The notes below the pieces were generated by a model. It was given only the letters and a program-made list of their open reading frames with translations. It made no database searches and had not been told where the DNA came from. A DNA stretch of 64,000 nt from JAZNSB01 sp045590955 (GTDB lineage Bacteria; Pseudomonadota; Alphaproteobacteria; RF32; CAG-239): assembly GCA_045590955.1 (NCBI GenBank), contig JAZNSB010000020.1, positions 1 through 64,000 on the forward strand, given 5' to 3'. This document shows positions 52,301 to 61,153 of this stretch, piece after piece. Each line of letters starts with the position of its first letter. The stretch's first letter is position 1. The position numbers and the translations under genes were made by a program.

Positions 52301-54469
52301 TTATAATGTGTTTATCAACACATCAAGCATTTCTTTAGATGCAGAAAATACTTGAGCACAAGCAGAATATGCCTGCTGATAAATTATCATCATAGATAGT
52401 TCTTCATCCATATCCACTCCGGACAGTTGTGCTTCTTTTGTTGCAATAGAGTTTGTGAGTTGTTGCTGATACTCTAAAGAAGAAGATGTTGTACTTGCGC
52501 TGGAAGCCAAATTACCCACAAAAGTTGCAGCATAGTTTGCCAAAGTTGTTTGTGTTGCAGCCATTGTTCCTGCAGCTTTAAAATCCAGGGTAGAGTTAAA
52601 CACTTCTGCCATTTTATTTGCCACAGAGTTAGAACCGCCGTTAATTGAATATTCTCCGGTCAAAGAGCTAAATTGCGGAGCTCCTGCAGCAATTTTGTTT
52701 GCATTAATCACAATATCGCTTCTTACTTGCATAGAGCTTGCTAATCCGCTGTCAGAAGTTTGTAATCCCAACACGCTCAAAGCACCGGTGTTTGTTCCGT
52801 TTTCATAAATTTCTAATTGTCCGTCAAAAGAGTTGCTGATGTGCAATACATAAGCATTTCCTGTTGATATCACAGAAGCTACCAATTGAGAACTTAAAGC
52901 CGGATCAGAGTTTATCTTTTTTGCAATTGTTTCAAGTGTATCTGTTCCGTTTAAGGTAATAGAGGCAATCCCATCCGGATGATTTTTATCTGCAAAAGTA
53001 ATTGTTGCATTTCCAGTAATAGCAAGCCTATTGTTAAGACCGGTGATTTTAGATGTATAAGAACTTTCCGGTCTGTCTGTTACAAAGAAGTCATTCAAAC
53101 CAAAGAAATTTGATAATCCTTCAAAAGTTCTGTCTGTAATACCATCAGCATTTGTATCAAAGGCAATTTCTGCCGGTTTTTGCTCGCTACCCATTACAGA
53201 AGTAGCCTCATCAATAATGCTTATGCAGTATTGGCTGTCTCCGGTATATATTTGCACTTGTCCGTCAGCATTCAAAGAAACGTTAGCCTGAGACAAATTT
53301 GCTCCGTCAGGACTTGTAAGCCATTCATTTAAGCCTTTTACAATTTCATCAACAGATTTTCCGTTAAGTCCCAAATCTTGCACAAAAGTTGCGCTGGCCA
53401 CCTGATTGCCGTTAGTGTCAAAAACAATAAATCTGGAATCACCGCTTGTAATTGTCACGGTTTGTTTTTGCGGGTTGATAAATTCTCTTGTTCCGCTCAA
53501 AGTATCTGAAATATCCGGAAAAGAAGTTCCTTGGTTGTGGGCAATGTTAACTTTTTCTTTCATCACGCCGGCAAGTTCGTCCAGTTGAGATTGCAAAGCG
53601 GGCAGGGTGGTATCTCTAATTGTAATGAGTCCAAAAGCTTCTCCGCTGTTAATTTCTTTTGTAATATCTTTGCCGTCAACATAAATACCATCAATAGAAC
53701 CGCCTTCATAAGAAGCCATTGCACTTCCTTGTGCCATAGATGTATGAGACAAATAATGCGGATCATTATCCAGCAAAGTTGTTCCTTTTTTTGTCTGAAC
53801 CACAATTTCTCCGGATCCTCTGGTAAAATATGTAATATCAATCAAAGAACTTAATTCTTTTAATGCCATATCACGTTTGTCTTGCAAATCGGCCAAACCG
53901 TCATAACTTAAGGCAGTATATTTTACAATGTTGTCATTAAGTTCGTCAATTTTATCCAGCGCTGCGTTAACTTCAGCCACCACTTCAGATAATTGCATAT
54001 CTGCATCACCGCGCAGTTTTTGAATTTCTTCACTCAAATAGTTTAATCTGCTTGTAAATGTGGTTGCTGCATTAAGAACCTCATATCTTGAAGCCACAGA
54101 AGAAACGTCTGTAGAAAAGCTTACAAATGCAGAGTGTAAATTTGCCACATTTGCAGAAATAGAATCATTTCCTTCAGCTGTTCCCAAAAATGTTTCAGCA
54201 GAAGAAAGGTATTGGCTTTGAGCACTCAAAGAACCCTGAGAAGAGCTTGAAAGCAAATAACTTTTAAGCAAGCTTTCAGACACGTTTCTCACTGTTGCAC
54301 CAAGAGCCACACCGGCTGGATTGCCGGCCATAACCACAGATTGTGCTTGAGCACTTTTGCGAGTATATCCTTCTGTGTCCATATTAGCAATGTTAGAACC
54401 CACAATGTTTAATTGTGATTGTGCCACTTGCATACCGGTTAAAGCATTTTGTAAACTAGAGATACTCAT
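52301..54469 (-). CDS. flgK: Flagellar hook-associated protein FlgK
   Basis: First protein of the hook-filament junction, 722 residues. It starts with the rod/hook N-terminal motif (ISSLQNALTGMQVAQSQLNIVGSNIAN split over the helix, MDTEGYTR) and ends with the conserved ATKEAQLSGVDMDEELSMM helix. The middle is a variable surface domain. SD AAGGAG. In the flgI-flgJ-flgN-flgK-flgL unit. Confidence 0.92.
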   Translation of the reverse strand: MSISSLQNALTGMQVAQSQLNIVGSNIANMDTEGYTRKSAQAQSVVMAGNPAGVALGATVRNVSESLLKSYLLSSSSQGSLSAQSQYLSSAETFLGTAEGNDSISANVANLHSAFVSFSTDVSSVASRYEVLNAATTFTSRLNYLSEEIQKLRGDADMQLSEVVAEVNAALDKIDELNDNIVKYTALSYDGLADLQDKRDMALKELSSLIDITYFTRGSGEIVVQTKKGTTLLDNDPHYLSHTSMAQGSAMASYEGGSIDGIYVDGKDITKEINSGEAFGLITIRDTTLPALQSQLDELAGVMKEKVNIAHNQGTSFPDISDTLSGTREFINPQKQTVTITSGDSRFIVFDTNGNQVASATFVQDLGLNGKSVDEIVKGLNEWLTSPDGANLSQANVSLNADGQVQIYTGDSQYCISIIDEATSVMGSEQKPAEIAFDTNADGITDRTFEGLSNFFGLNDFFVTDRPESSYTSKITGLNNRLAITGNATITFADKNHPDGIASITLNGTDTLETIAKKINSDPALSSQLVASVISTGNAYVLHISNSFDGQLEIYENGTNTGALSVLGLQTSDSGLASSMQVRSDIVINANKIAAGAPQFSSLTGEYSINGGSNSVANKMAEVFNSTLDFKAAGTMAATQTTLANYAATFVGNLASSASTTSSSLEYQQQLTNSIATKEAQLSGVDMDEELSMMIIYQQAYSACAQVFSASKEMLDVLINTL

Positions 54470-54480
54470 CTTTCTTCTCC

Positions 54481-54933
54481 TTATAACGTTCTGTTAATTG
54501 CCAAAGCATTATAATTGTTGTTAAGCGGTGAAAAACTTCCTTTTGCACCATAAGACGTTGCATTTGAAGAGCGAGAGGTTACCTTTGCAATGCTAACAAT
54601 TGAAGACATTACCAACTTAGAGGTTTCCATTCTGGTTTTTAGTAATGTTTCATTTTCTTTAAGCAAAGCATCAAGCTCCAAAGAAATTTCTCTTAGGTCT
54701 TCTTTTTGCACTTCGTTTAAATCTTTTATGCAATCTTTGTTTTGAATAAAAAATCCGGTCAAAGATCTGTAAGCTGTTACCAGCTTCATTTTTTGCGGAT
54801 AAATCTGGGCAATTTTTTGCAAATCATAAGCAACCAATGCTTCATTTTCTTCTTTAAGCAGATCTTGAAAATCTTCAACAATGTCAAAGAACGCATCCAG
54901 TTTTTCCAATATAGGGTTTTTAAGCTTTTCCAT
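54481..54933 (-). CDS. FlgN-like flagellar chaperone
   Basis: A 150-residue helical protein between flgJ and flgK. FlgN chaperones bind FlgK and FlgL, so the position, size and coiled-coil character (about residues 5-105) suggest this role; the sequence itself is too diverged to be sure. Start placed at the ATG at 54933 behind GAGG; a GTG at 54945 overlaps the flgJ stop (GTGA) and is an equal alternative. Confidence 0.6.
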   Translation of the reverse strand: MEKLKNPILEKLDAFFDIVEDFQDLLKEENEALVAYDLQKIAQIYPQKMKLVTAYRSLTGFFIQNKDCIKDLNEVQKEDLREISLELDALLKENETLLKTRMETSKLVMSSIVSIAKVTSRSSNATSYGAKGSFSPLNNNYNALAINRTL

Positions 54934-54941
54934 GACGCACC

Positions 54942-55247
54942 TCACATACTTTTTGCCAGATTTTGTTGTTCTTGAATTTTGAGCATGGTATCCATCACAT
55001 AATCAGCCACACCAATTCCACCGGCTTTTGCCATTGTTTTTCCGTATTGATCTAACAGCATTGAGCGATATATTTTCTCAGCATGACCACCACCAAACAT
55101 TGTGTTTGTAGAAATTCCTTCAAACATTGGCTCCATCATCTTTGCCAAAAAGAAAGCTTCAAAATTTTGGGCAGCTTCTTTTGTTTTGGCATCAACTTTC
55201 AGATGTGCCTGGGCAACTGTGCTGATATGTGGATTATTTACTATCAT
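54942..55247 (-). CDS. flgJ: Rod-binding protein FlgJ (N-terminal domain only)
   Basis: Caps the growing flagellar rod. The 101 residues hold only the rod-binding domain (AAQNFEAFFLAKMMEPMFEG, GGGHAEKIYRSMLLDQYGK); the peptidoglycan-hydrolase domain of enteric FlgJ is absent, as is common in alphaproteobacteria. Its ATG overlaps the flgI stop by one base (TAATG). Confidence 0.9.
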   Translation of the reverse strand: MIVNNPHISTVAQAHLKVDAKTKEAAQNFEAFFLAKMMEPMFEGISTNTMFGGGHAEKIYRSMLLDQYGKTMAKAGGIGVADYVMDTMLKIQEQQNLAKSM

Positions 55248-56362
55248 TATATCACCTCAATGTCTGCTTGCAAAGCACCGCTAGCCTTAATAGCTTGCAA
55301 AATGCTGATTAAATCACGTGGAGAAACGCCCAAGGCATTTAATCCGTCAACCAATTCCTGCAAATTTACACCCGTATCCACCACATTAAGTCTGCTTTCA
55401 TTTTCTTCGTCTATATTTATTTGTGTAATTTTTTCCACGGCAGTTTCACCCAATGTAAAAGGCAATGGTTCAGATATAATGGGAGTTTCTGTAATTTTTA
55501 TTGTCAAATTTCCTTGAGCGATGGCCAGTTTATTAATTTTTACGTCTTTACCGATTACAATAATGCCAGAGCCTTCATCTACCACCACTTTTGCCATTTG
55601 GTCCGGAGTTACGTTTATTTGTTCAACAATGGTAAGCAGTTCTACCATATTATTTTTATATTGTTCAGGTATGGTCAAAACAATTGTTGCCGGATCAACA
55701 GCTTTTGCTGCAGTTGTCCCCAAAGAAGAATTTACTGCTTCAGCCACTCTTCTGGCGGTTGTAAAATCAGGGTTTCTTAAAGCGATGTTAATTGTTTCCA
55801 TAGATTGCAAATCAAAATTTATTTCGTTTTCAATTATTGCACCATTAGTAATTTTTCCGGCCGTAGGCACACCTCTGGTCACAGAAGCATTTGATCCTGA
55901 AGCACTAATTCCGCCGATTGCAATTTGACCTTGTGCCACTGCATAAACTTCATTATTTGCTGCTAACAACGGAGTTGCCAACAAAGTTCCGCCTTGCAGA
56001 CTTTTTGCATCACCGATTGCAGAAATCATTACATCAATTTTTGAGCCTTGTCTTGCAAAAGCGGGTAAAGAAGCGGTAACCATTACGGTTGCTATGTTTT
56101 TTGCTTTAAGCTGACCTTCTCTTGCATTAATTCCCATTTTATCCAACATGGAAATTAAGCTTTCCTTTGTAAAATCAATAGATTTAATGTTGTCGCCGGT
56201 TCCGTTCAAACCAACCACCAAACCATATCCTATCAACATGTTTTCTCTAACGCCTTCAAAATCGGCAATATCTTTAATTCTTGAAGTTGCCAAAGCATCA
56301 GAGCACACCACAGACAGGCCAAAAATCAATAAAAACAATGATTTTACACGAAAATTTTGCAT
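55247..56362 (-). CDS. flgI: Flagellar P-ring protein FlgI
   Basis: Periplasmic ring around the rod, 371 residues with a signal peptide (to about residue 25). Family segments include RIKDIADFEGVRENMLIGYG, LVVGLNGTGD and the C-terminal LNALGVSPRDLISILQAIK. First gene of the minus-strand flagellar unit; SD AAGGA. Confidence 0.95.
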   Translation of the reverse strand: MQNFRVKSLFLLIFGLSVVCSDALATSRIKDIADFEGVRENMLIGYGLVVGLNGTGDNIKSIDFTKESLISMLDKMGINAREGQLKAKNIATVMVTASLPAFARQGSKIDVMISAIGDAKSLQGGTLLATPLLAANNEVYAVAQGQIAIGGISASGSNASVTRGVPTAGKITNGAIIENEINFDLQSMETINIALRNPDFTTARRVAEAVNSSLGTTAAKAVDPATIVLTIPEQYKNNMVELLTIVEQINVTPDQMAKVVVDEGSGIIVIGKDVKINKLAIAQGNLTIKITETPIISEPLPFTLGETAVEKITQINIDEENESRLNVVDTGVNLQELVDGLNALGVSPRDLISILQAIKASGALQADIEVI

Positions 56363-56431
56363 TTTTTAATCCTTAAACAAATTAACTTATAAGATTATAT
56401 GCAAATTTCGTGCCAATTTTAATTAAAATAT

Positions 56432-57514
56432 TTAAATGTTTTGAGTGTTGCAAATTATTGCGCCACCTAACAATAAGTCATCGTCATAAAATACAATTGA
56501 TTGACCTTTTGTTAGAGCGCTTTGAGGTGTTTCAAAAGTTACATCTATTTTGTTATTGTCTAACACGGTAATTACAACATTTTGAGGTTCTTGAGAAGAT
56601 CTTATTTTTGCCTGAGCTTCAAAAGTTCCTGTTTTTGGTGTGCAAGAAACCCAATTTAGCATATCTGCCTGCAAATTATTTTTAAAACCTTCTTCTTTAA
56701 ATCCCAAGACCACCTCGTTTGTTTGTGGTATAATATCAATAACATACAAAGGTTTTTCTGCGCTAACCCCCATTCCTCGGCGTTGTCCGATTGTAAAATT
56801 CCAAATTCCGTTGTGTTGCCCCAAAATTTTTCCTTCAGTATTTACAAAATTTCCGGTTTTTTCTTCAGCTTTTATAATGTCATTTACATTGCCGGAATAA
56901 AAATCTTGACTGTCCGGTTTGTTGTGAACTGGTAGTTTTGCTTCTTTTGCAATTTGCCTTATTTGCTCTTTGGAGTATTCTCCGAGAGGTAACATTATTT
57001 TTGAAAGCTGTTCTTGTGTAAGTCTATATAAAAAGTAAGATTGGTCTTTTTTATGTTCTTTTGCTTTTAAAACCTGATATCTTTGCAAAAATTCATCAAA
57101 TTTAAGGTTAGCATAATGACCTGTTGCAAATTTATCAAAAATTAAACCGTTTCGCTCAGCGGTTTTTGGTAAAACATCAAATTTTATGAGGCTGTTACAC
57201 CAAATACAAGGGTTAGGGGTTCTTCCGTTGATATATTCTTGCTTAAAATTTTCCAACACCACTTTTTTATACTCTTGGCTGCAATCAAAAACATAATAGG
57301 GAATATCCAGCATTTCACAAATGTTTTTTGCAGCTTTAATATCATCTTCTTCATGCGGACCAAAGCAAGAGGCTTTTGTAATGTTTGGGTTAAATTTTAC
57401 ATCTTTGCCCCAAATGGTCATTGTTGCACCAATAACTTCGTGTCCGGCTTGTTTTAACAGCCAGGCAGCCACGGCAGAGTCAACACCTCCGGAAAGTCCC
57501 AAGAGTATTTTCAT
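56432..57514 (-). CDS. mnmA: MnmA-type tRNA 2-thiouridylase, CxxC form lacking the second catalytic Cys
   Basis: Installs sulfur at U34 of tRNAs for Lys, Glu and Gln. The 360-residue protein has the PP-loop SGGVDS (residues 8-13), the DQSYFLY segment near 157 and the C-terminal IGQRRGMG. The first catalytic Cys is in NPCIWCN (Cys103 and Cys106, a CxxC pair), whereas E. coli MnmA has Asp at the first position. The second catalytic Cys, normally in a DSTGICF segment, is missing: here residues 201-206 are DSQDFY. This suggests sulfur transfer through an iron-sulfur cluster rather than persulfide relay. Divergent from slyX. Confidence 0.85.
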   Translation of the reverse strand: MKILLGLSGGVDSAVAAWLLKQAGHEVIGATMTIWGKDVKFNPNITKASCFGPHEEDDIKAAKNICEMLDIPYYVFDCSQEYKKVVLENFKQEYINGRTPNPCIWCNSLIKFDVLPKTAERNGLIFDKFATGHYANLKFDEFLQRYQVLKAKEHKKDQSYFLYRLTQEQLSKIMLPLGEYSKEQIRQIAKEAKLPVHNKPDSQDFYSGNVNDIIKAEEKTGNFVNTEGKILGQHNGIWNFTIGQRRGMGVSAEKPLYVIDIIPQTNEVVLGFKEEGFKNNLQADMLNWVSCTPKTGTFEAQAKIRSSQEPQNVVITVLDNNKIDVTFETPQSALTKGQSIVFYDDDLLLGGAIICNTQNI

Positions 57515-57631
57515 GTTTTACCTCAAGTTTTTCAACACTATAAAATAAAATTTATTAATAAGAAAGAGTTTTTTTAATAATCTTTGCAATTAAAAAAGAA
57601 TGTGATATATTCCGTGAGCAAGGAGAAAAAA

Positions 57632-57826
57632 ATGGAAGAAAGATTTATAAATTTGGAGCATAGTTTAATGTTTCAACAAAGAATGTTGGACGATTTAAAT
57701 GAAGTTGTTATATCTCAAGGCAAACAAATAGATGCCTTAAAAAAACAGGTTAAGTTTTTAGAAGAAAAAATTTCTGCAGAAACTGTTAAACCTTTATCTG
57801 AAGAAACTCCTCCACCTCATTATTAA
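57632..57826 (+). CDS. slyX: SlyX family protein
   Basis: A 64-residue coiled-coil protein with the family start MEERFINLEHSLMFQQ, the core LNEVVISQGKQIDALKKQV and the typical C-terminal PPPHY. Function unknown in all bacteria. The ATG at 57632 sits behind AAGGAG; 12 bases separate it from the U32 gene, so they form an operon. Confidence 0.85.
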   Translation: MEERFINLEHSLMFQQRMLDDLNEVVISQGKQIDALKKQVKFLEEKISAETVKPLSEETPPPHY

Positions 57827-57837
57827 AAGGACATTTT

Positions 57838-60087
57838 ATGAAAAAGACAGAGCTTCTGGCACCGGCCGGAGACATAGAAGCAGGATATGCTGCCTTATAC
57901 TACGGAGCAGATGCCGTATATTTGGGGTTAGAAAAATTTTCTGCCAGAGCCACAGCTACAAATTTTTCTCCGGAACAGTTAGATGAATTTTGTGCATATG
58001 CTCATTCTTTGGGTAAAAAGGTATATGTAACCATTAATACGGTTGTTAAAGAAGAAGAACTTCAAAGTTTGCTGGAAACACTTGATATTTGCACATATTG
58101 TAGGGTAGATGCCATTATTTTGCAAGACTTGGGAGTTGCCGGAATCATCAAAAAATCATATCCCAATTTGGCATTACATGCTTCAACACAAATGGCTGTA
58201 CACAACAAAGAGGGGGCATTAAAATTAAAAGAGCTTGGATTTGAAAGAGTGGTGTTGGCCAGAGAACTAACATTTGAGCAAATAGCTCAAATTGGCAGCA
58301 TAAAAGACTTGGAACTTGAAGTGTTTATCCATGGTGCTTTATGTTATTCATACAGCGGGTTATGCATGTTTTCTTCGCTTACTTCAGCCAAAAGTGCCAA
58401 CAGAGGAAAATGCTTATATCCATGCAGAGATATTTTTTCCGACGGCAACAAAACAGGGCACTTTTTTTCAATGAAAGATTTGGCATTACAAGAAGATATT
58501 TTAAAATTAAACGTTGCTTCATTAAAAATAGAAGGGAGAAAAAAATCTGCTTTATATGTAGCTGCTGTTACAGATTATTATCGCCAAATTTTAGATGGCA
58601 AAAAACCATCTGCCATTAAAGAAGAAAACATAAAACAAATTTTTTCGCGTCCTTGGACCAAACTCCACACCAAAGGGCATGCCAAAAATGTAACAGACAT
58701 AAACTTTGTTGGCCATAGAGGTCTAAAGATTGGTAAAATTCAAGAGTTTTCCAAAAATATGATAACCTTTATCACCAATCATCAGATTGCAAAATATGAC
58801 GGAATTCAAATAGATATTACCGGTAGAGCCAAGCCTTTTGGTTTTTCATTAGAAGATTTTACGGTTAACGGCAAAAGAAATTTTTCGGCAAAACCCGGAG
58901 ATAAAATTTGTTTCAAAATTCCCGGCACACTACCGACCTTAAAAGTTGGACAAGACATATATTTGGCATCATCATCAAAGGTAAAAGGGGCATATGATTA
59001 TGTCAAACCAAAACCGGCAGAATATAAAAACAGAAGCAAAATAGATGTTTGTGTTCAAATTAGCAGTAACTCCATAACCGCAACAGCTCAAGGCAAAACC
59101 ATAAGGAAAGAAGGTTTTTTTGAAGTTGCTAAAAATTTAGAAAAAAATCATGCAACCATTATAGATACATTTAACAAAGTCGGTCAGGTTAACTTTGAAC
59201 CGAAGCTTACAATTAAAAATCCCGATAATTTATTTATTCCTGTTTCTGTTTTAAATGAACTCAGAAGAAGTTTATATCAAGAGATTCAAATAGAAAGATA
59301 TAAAGGCTCATTACCGCCGGTTGATGTAAAACAGGCTGTCAAACAGGTAAAATGGGCAGTAAAAACTGATAGAAATATGCATATTGATTTATCAAAAATT
59401 GATGAACTTATTGTTGAAATATCTACGGATTTTGATTGTTCCTGGTTCAATAAATATCCTCAGGAAAAGGTCCGCATTGCATTGCCTGCCATATGTTTAG
59501 ACACATCAGAATATAAGAATATAATTAATTTTTTATGGTCAAAAGGTTATCATAAATGGGAAGTTTCCAACCTTTGGGGCATATCTGTTTTACCGGATGA
59601 AGCGCAAATAAGTTTTGGTTCAGACATATATATCTTAAATTCGCAAGCTTCATCAATGGCTCAAAAACTTGGTGCGCAAAGAATATGTTATTCTGTTGAA
59701 GACAATAAAGAAAACATGACTTTACTTGGTAAAAATAGTGCGATTAGCACCATGTTTAAGGTTTTTTGTAAACCCAGAGTATTTATCAGTACCAACTGTT
59801 TGCGTAAAAATTCATGTGCCGAATGTGATAAAAAAGAACAACAATGGACTGTTAGCAACAAGCAAGGCGGATATGACGTTGTTTCAAAAAATTGTCAGAC
59901 AAGCGTATATATGCAAATTCCGTTGTGTTTTGGTAAAGAATGGTCAGAAGTCAAAGCCGACTGGAACTGTATAGATTTTTGCGGTTGCACATATAACAAT
60001 GGTCAAAAAGAGCAAATCATCAAGCAAATACAAAGCGGACAAGACACAGATATTTGTCAAAAAGCCAATTTTTACCGACAAATTTAA
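57838..60087 (+). CDS. U32-family protein, RlhA-like (RNA hydroxylation)
   Basis: A 749-residue relative of RlhA, the U32 protein needed for C2501 hydroxylation in 23S rRNA in E. coli. The N-terminal barrel starts ELLAPAGDIEAGYAALYYGADAVYLG; four Cys (169, 176, 192, 196) in GALCYSYSGLC and KCLYPC fit the conserved iron-sulfur cluster site. After about residue 330 there is a C-terminal extension with a collagenase-like module, as in the larger U32 proteins. A tRNA-hydroxylating or peptidase-related role cannot be excluded. It lies opposite mnmA, another RNA-modification gene. Confidence 0.8.
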   Translation: MKKTELLAPAGDIEAGYAALYYGADAVYLGLEKFSARATATNFSPEQLDEFCAYAHSLGKKVYVTINTVVKEEELQSLLETLDICTYCRVDAIILQDLGVAGIIKKSYPNLALHASTQMAVHNKEGALKLKELGFERVVLARELTFEQIAQIGSIKDLELEVFIHGALCYSYSGLCMFSSLTSAKSANRGKCLYPCRDIFSDGNKTGHFFSMKDLALQEDILKLNVASLKIEGRKKSALYVAAVTDYYRQILDGKKPSAIKEENIKQIFSRPWTKLHTKGHAKNVTDINFVGHRGLKIGKIQEFSKNMITFITNHQIAKYDGIQIDITGRAKPFGFSLEDFTVNGKRNFSAKPGDKICFKIPGTLPTLKVGQDIYLASSSKVKGAYDYVKPKPAEYKNRSKIDVCVQISSNSITATAQGKTIRKEGFFEVAKNLEKNHATIIDTFNKVGQVNFEPKLTIKNPDNLFIPVSVLNELRRSLYQEIQIERYKGSLPPVDVKQAVKQVKWAVKTDRNMHIDLSKIDELIVEISTDFDCSWFNKYPQEKVRIALPAICLDTSEYKNIINFLWSKGYHKWEVSNLWGISVLPDEAQISFGSDIYILNSQASSMAQKLGAQRICYSVEDNKENMTLLGKNSAISTMFKVFCKPRVFISTNCLRKNSCAECDKKEQQWTVSNKQGGYDVVSKNCQTSVYMQIPLCFGKEWSEVKADWNCIDFCGCTYNNGQKEQIIKQIQSGQDTDICQKANFYRQI

Positions 60088-60130
60088 CCATTTGATTATA
60101 TACAAAAATATATCTAAATAAAGTTTTTTT

Positions 60131-60161
60131 CCTCCTTATATAAATTTCACATCAAAGGAGG
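60131..60161 (+). promoter_or_regulatory. SD-masking hairpin upstream of the 60167 gene
   Basis: CCTCCTT (60131-60137) is the perfect complement of AAGGAGG (60155-60161), the SD of the next gene, across a 17-base loop. Folding would hide the whole SD. Confidence 0.6.
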
Positions 60162-60166
60162 TAAAA

Positions 60167-60541
60167 ATGATTTCACCCATAGGACCAGTAATTTACGGTT
60201 TGCCGGTTATTCCTGTTATTTCGTCCGGCACAAAAAGTTCTGACAACAGTTTATATTCCGTTTATCAATCCCAAAATTTTGTCAGCAATCAAAAGGCTTT
60301 GTTGGCGCTTTGGTTATTGGCACAAAAAGACAAAGAAGAAGAGCTTACAGATATTCAAAAGTTGGCTCTTGCCAACTTAATGTTTCAAATTTTTAATAAT
60401 TTAGAAATCGGCAACCAAACAACAGGCGGCAGCCTGTCTTCTCTTCTTAATAATTTGGTTATATATCCCAGTTATTATACTTCAAGTGGGAATGGTGCAA
60501 ATTTGAGTGTCAGTGGCAGTGTTGTAAATACCAGCGTTTAA
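60167..60541 (+). CDS. Unknown protein with a masked Shine-Dalgarno
   Basis: Encodes 124 residues: a Pro/Ile/Val-rich start (MISPIGPVIYGLPVIPVIS), a helical middle (ALLALWLLAQKDKEEELTDIQ) and a Ser/Gly/Asn-rich tail. No signal peptide of standard form, no family recognised. It has one of the strongest SDs in the window, GGAGG five bases before the ATG, but that SD can pair with an upstream CCTCC. Single-gene unit with its own terminator. Confidence 0.65.
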   Translation: MISPIGPVIYGLPVIPVISSGTKSSDNSLYSVYQSQNFVSNQKALLALWLLAQKDKEEELTDIQKLALANLMFQIFNNLEIGNQTTGGSLSSLLNNLVIYPSYYTSSGNGANLSVSGSVVNTSV

Positions 60542-60548
60542 AAATTTT

Positions 60549-60574
60549 AAGCCCGACAGTTGTCGGGCTGTTTT
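60549..60574. terminator. Bidirectional terminator
   Basis: Stem AGCCCGAC with GTCGGGCT around AGTT, followed by a T-rich stretch, between the convergent genes at 60167 and 60576. Confidence 0.85.
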
Positions 60575-60575
60575 G

Positions 60576-60944
60576 TTAGTTAAAAAGAAGTTCAAATACC
60601 TCTTCATAATTCAGGGGTGTAGGCATTTTAGGCCCCTCCCATGTCCATAGATCTTTTGCATTTTCTGCATAAGAGCTATAAATAGTAGAGCAAACTCTGC
60701 CTCCGTATTTACTCTGAAGAAGTTTGGCATACTCCAGTGTTCCTACAAAGTAATGGCCGTCCATGGATAATAGGTTGAAATCTACGCCTACTCGTACACT
60801 CATTGAGTATACCAACTCAGTCATGACGCAACCATTGTCATACAGTCTGAAAAATACATCTCCACACTGTTTAACATATCCGCTTTGCGGACATCCTCTC
60901 CTAAGCTCTTGTTTTACTTCTCGGAGTTTTTCTCTATTCTCCAT
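60576..60944 (-). CDS. Small unknown protein, atypical composition
   Basis: A 122-residue soluble protein with a Cys at residues 19 and 27 and a tyrosine-rich middle; no family recognised. G+C is higher than in the neighbours, and there is no SD before the ATG (leader ends ACGGGCATAAAACAA). Shares a short divergent promoter region with pepF, each having a good sigma70 promoter. Shares composition and SD-less start with the gene at 8767. Confidence 0.65.
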   Translation of the reverse strand: MENREKLREVKQELRRGCPQSGYVKQCGDVFFRLYDNGCVMTELVYSMSVRVGVDFNLLSMDGHYFVGTLEYAKLLQSKYGGRVCSTIYSSYAENAKDLWTWEGPKMPTPLNYEEVFELLFN

Positions 60945-61020
60945 TTGTTTTATGCCCGTTTATATCCCATTGGGCTTCGGTTTTATTTTTTAATTTATTA
61001 ATTATTTTTTTTCATCTAAG

Positions 61021-61049
61021 ACAATACAATAAGATACAGAGTATGTCAA
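61021..61049 (-). promoter_or_regulatory. Predicted promoter of the 60576 gene
   Basis: On the minus strand, perfect TTGACA (61049-61044), 17 bases, TATTGT (61026-61021). The leader would be about 70 bases. Confidence 0.65.
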
Positions 61050-61079
61050 TAAAATGTTTAGACAAAATAAACAAAAAAA

Positions 61080-61108
61080 TTGACTCTTCTAAAAAATATG
61101 GCTACAAT
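61080..61108 (+). promoter_or_regulatory. Predicted promoter of pepF
   Basis: TTGACT (61080-61085), 17 bases, TACAAT (61103-61108), about 46 bases before the start codon; divergent from and 30 bases away from the 60576 promoter. Confidence 0.6.
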
Positions 61109-61153
61109 ATCGCCAAAATATACAATTTTGTTTAATTTTAATCTACGATTACT

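Noticed and set aside
56363..56431. TTAA motifs upstream of flgI resembling a CtrA site
   Set aside because: The spacing between half sites is 5 or 12, not 7, and such A/T runs are frequent in this low-GC sequence.
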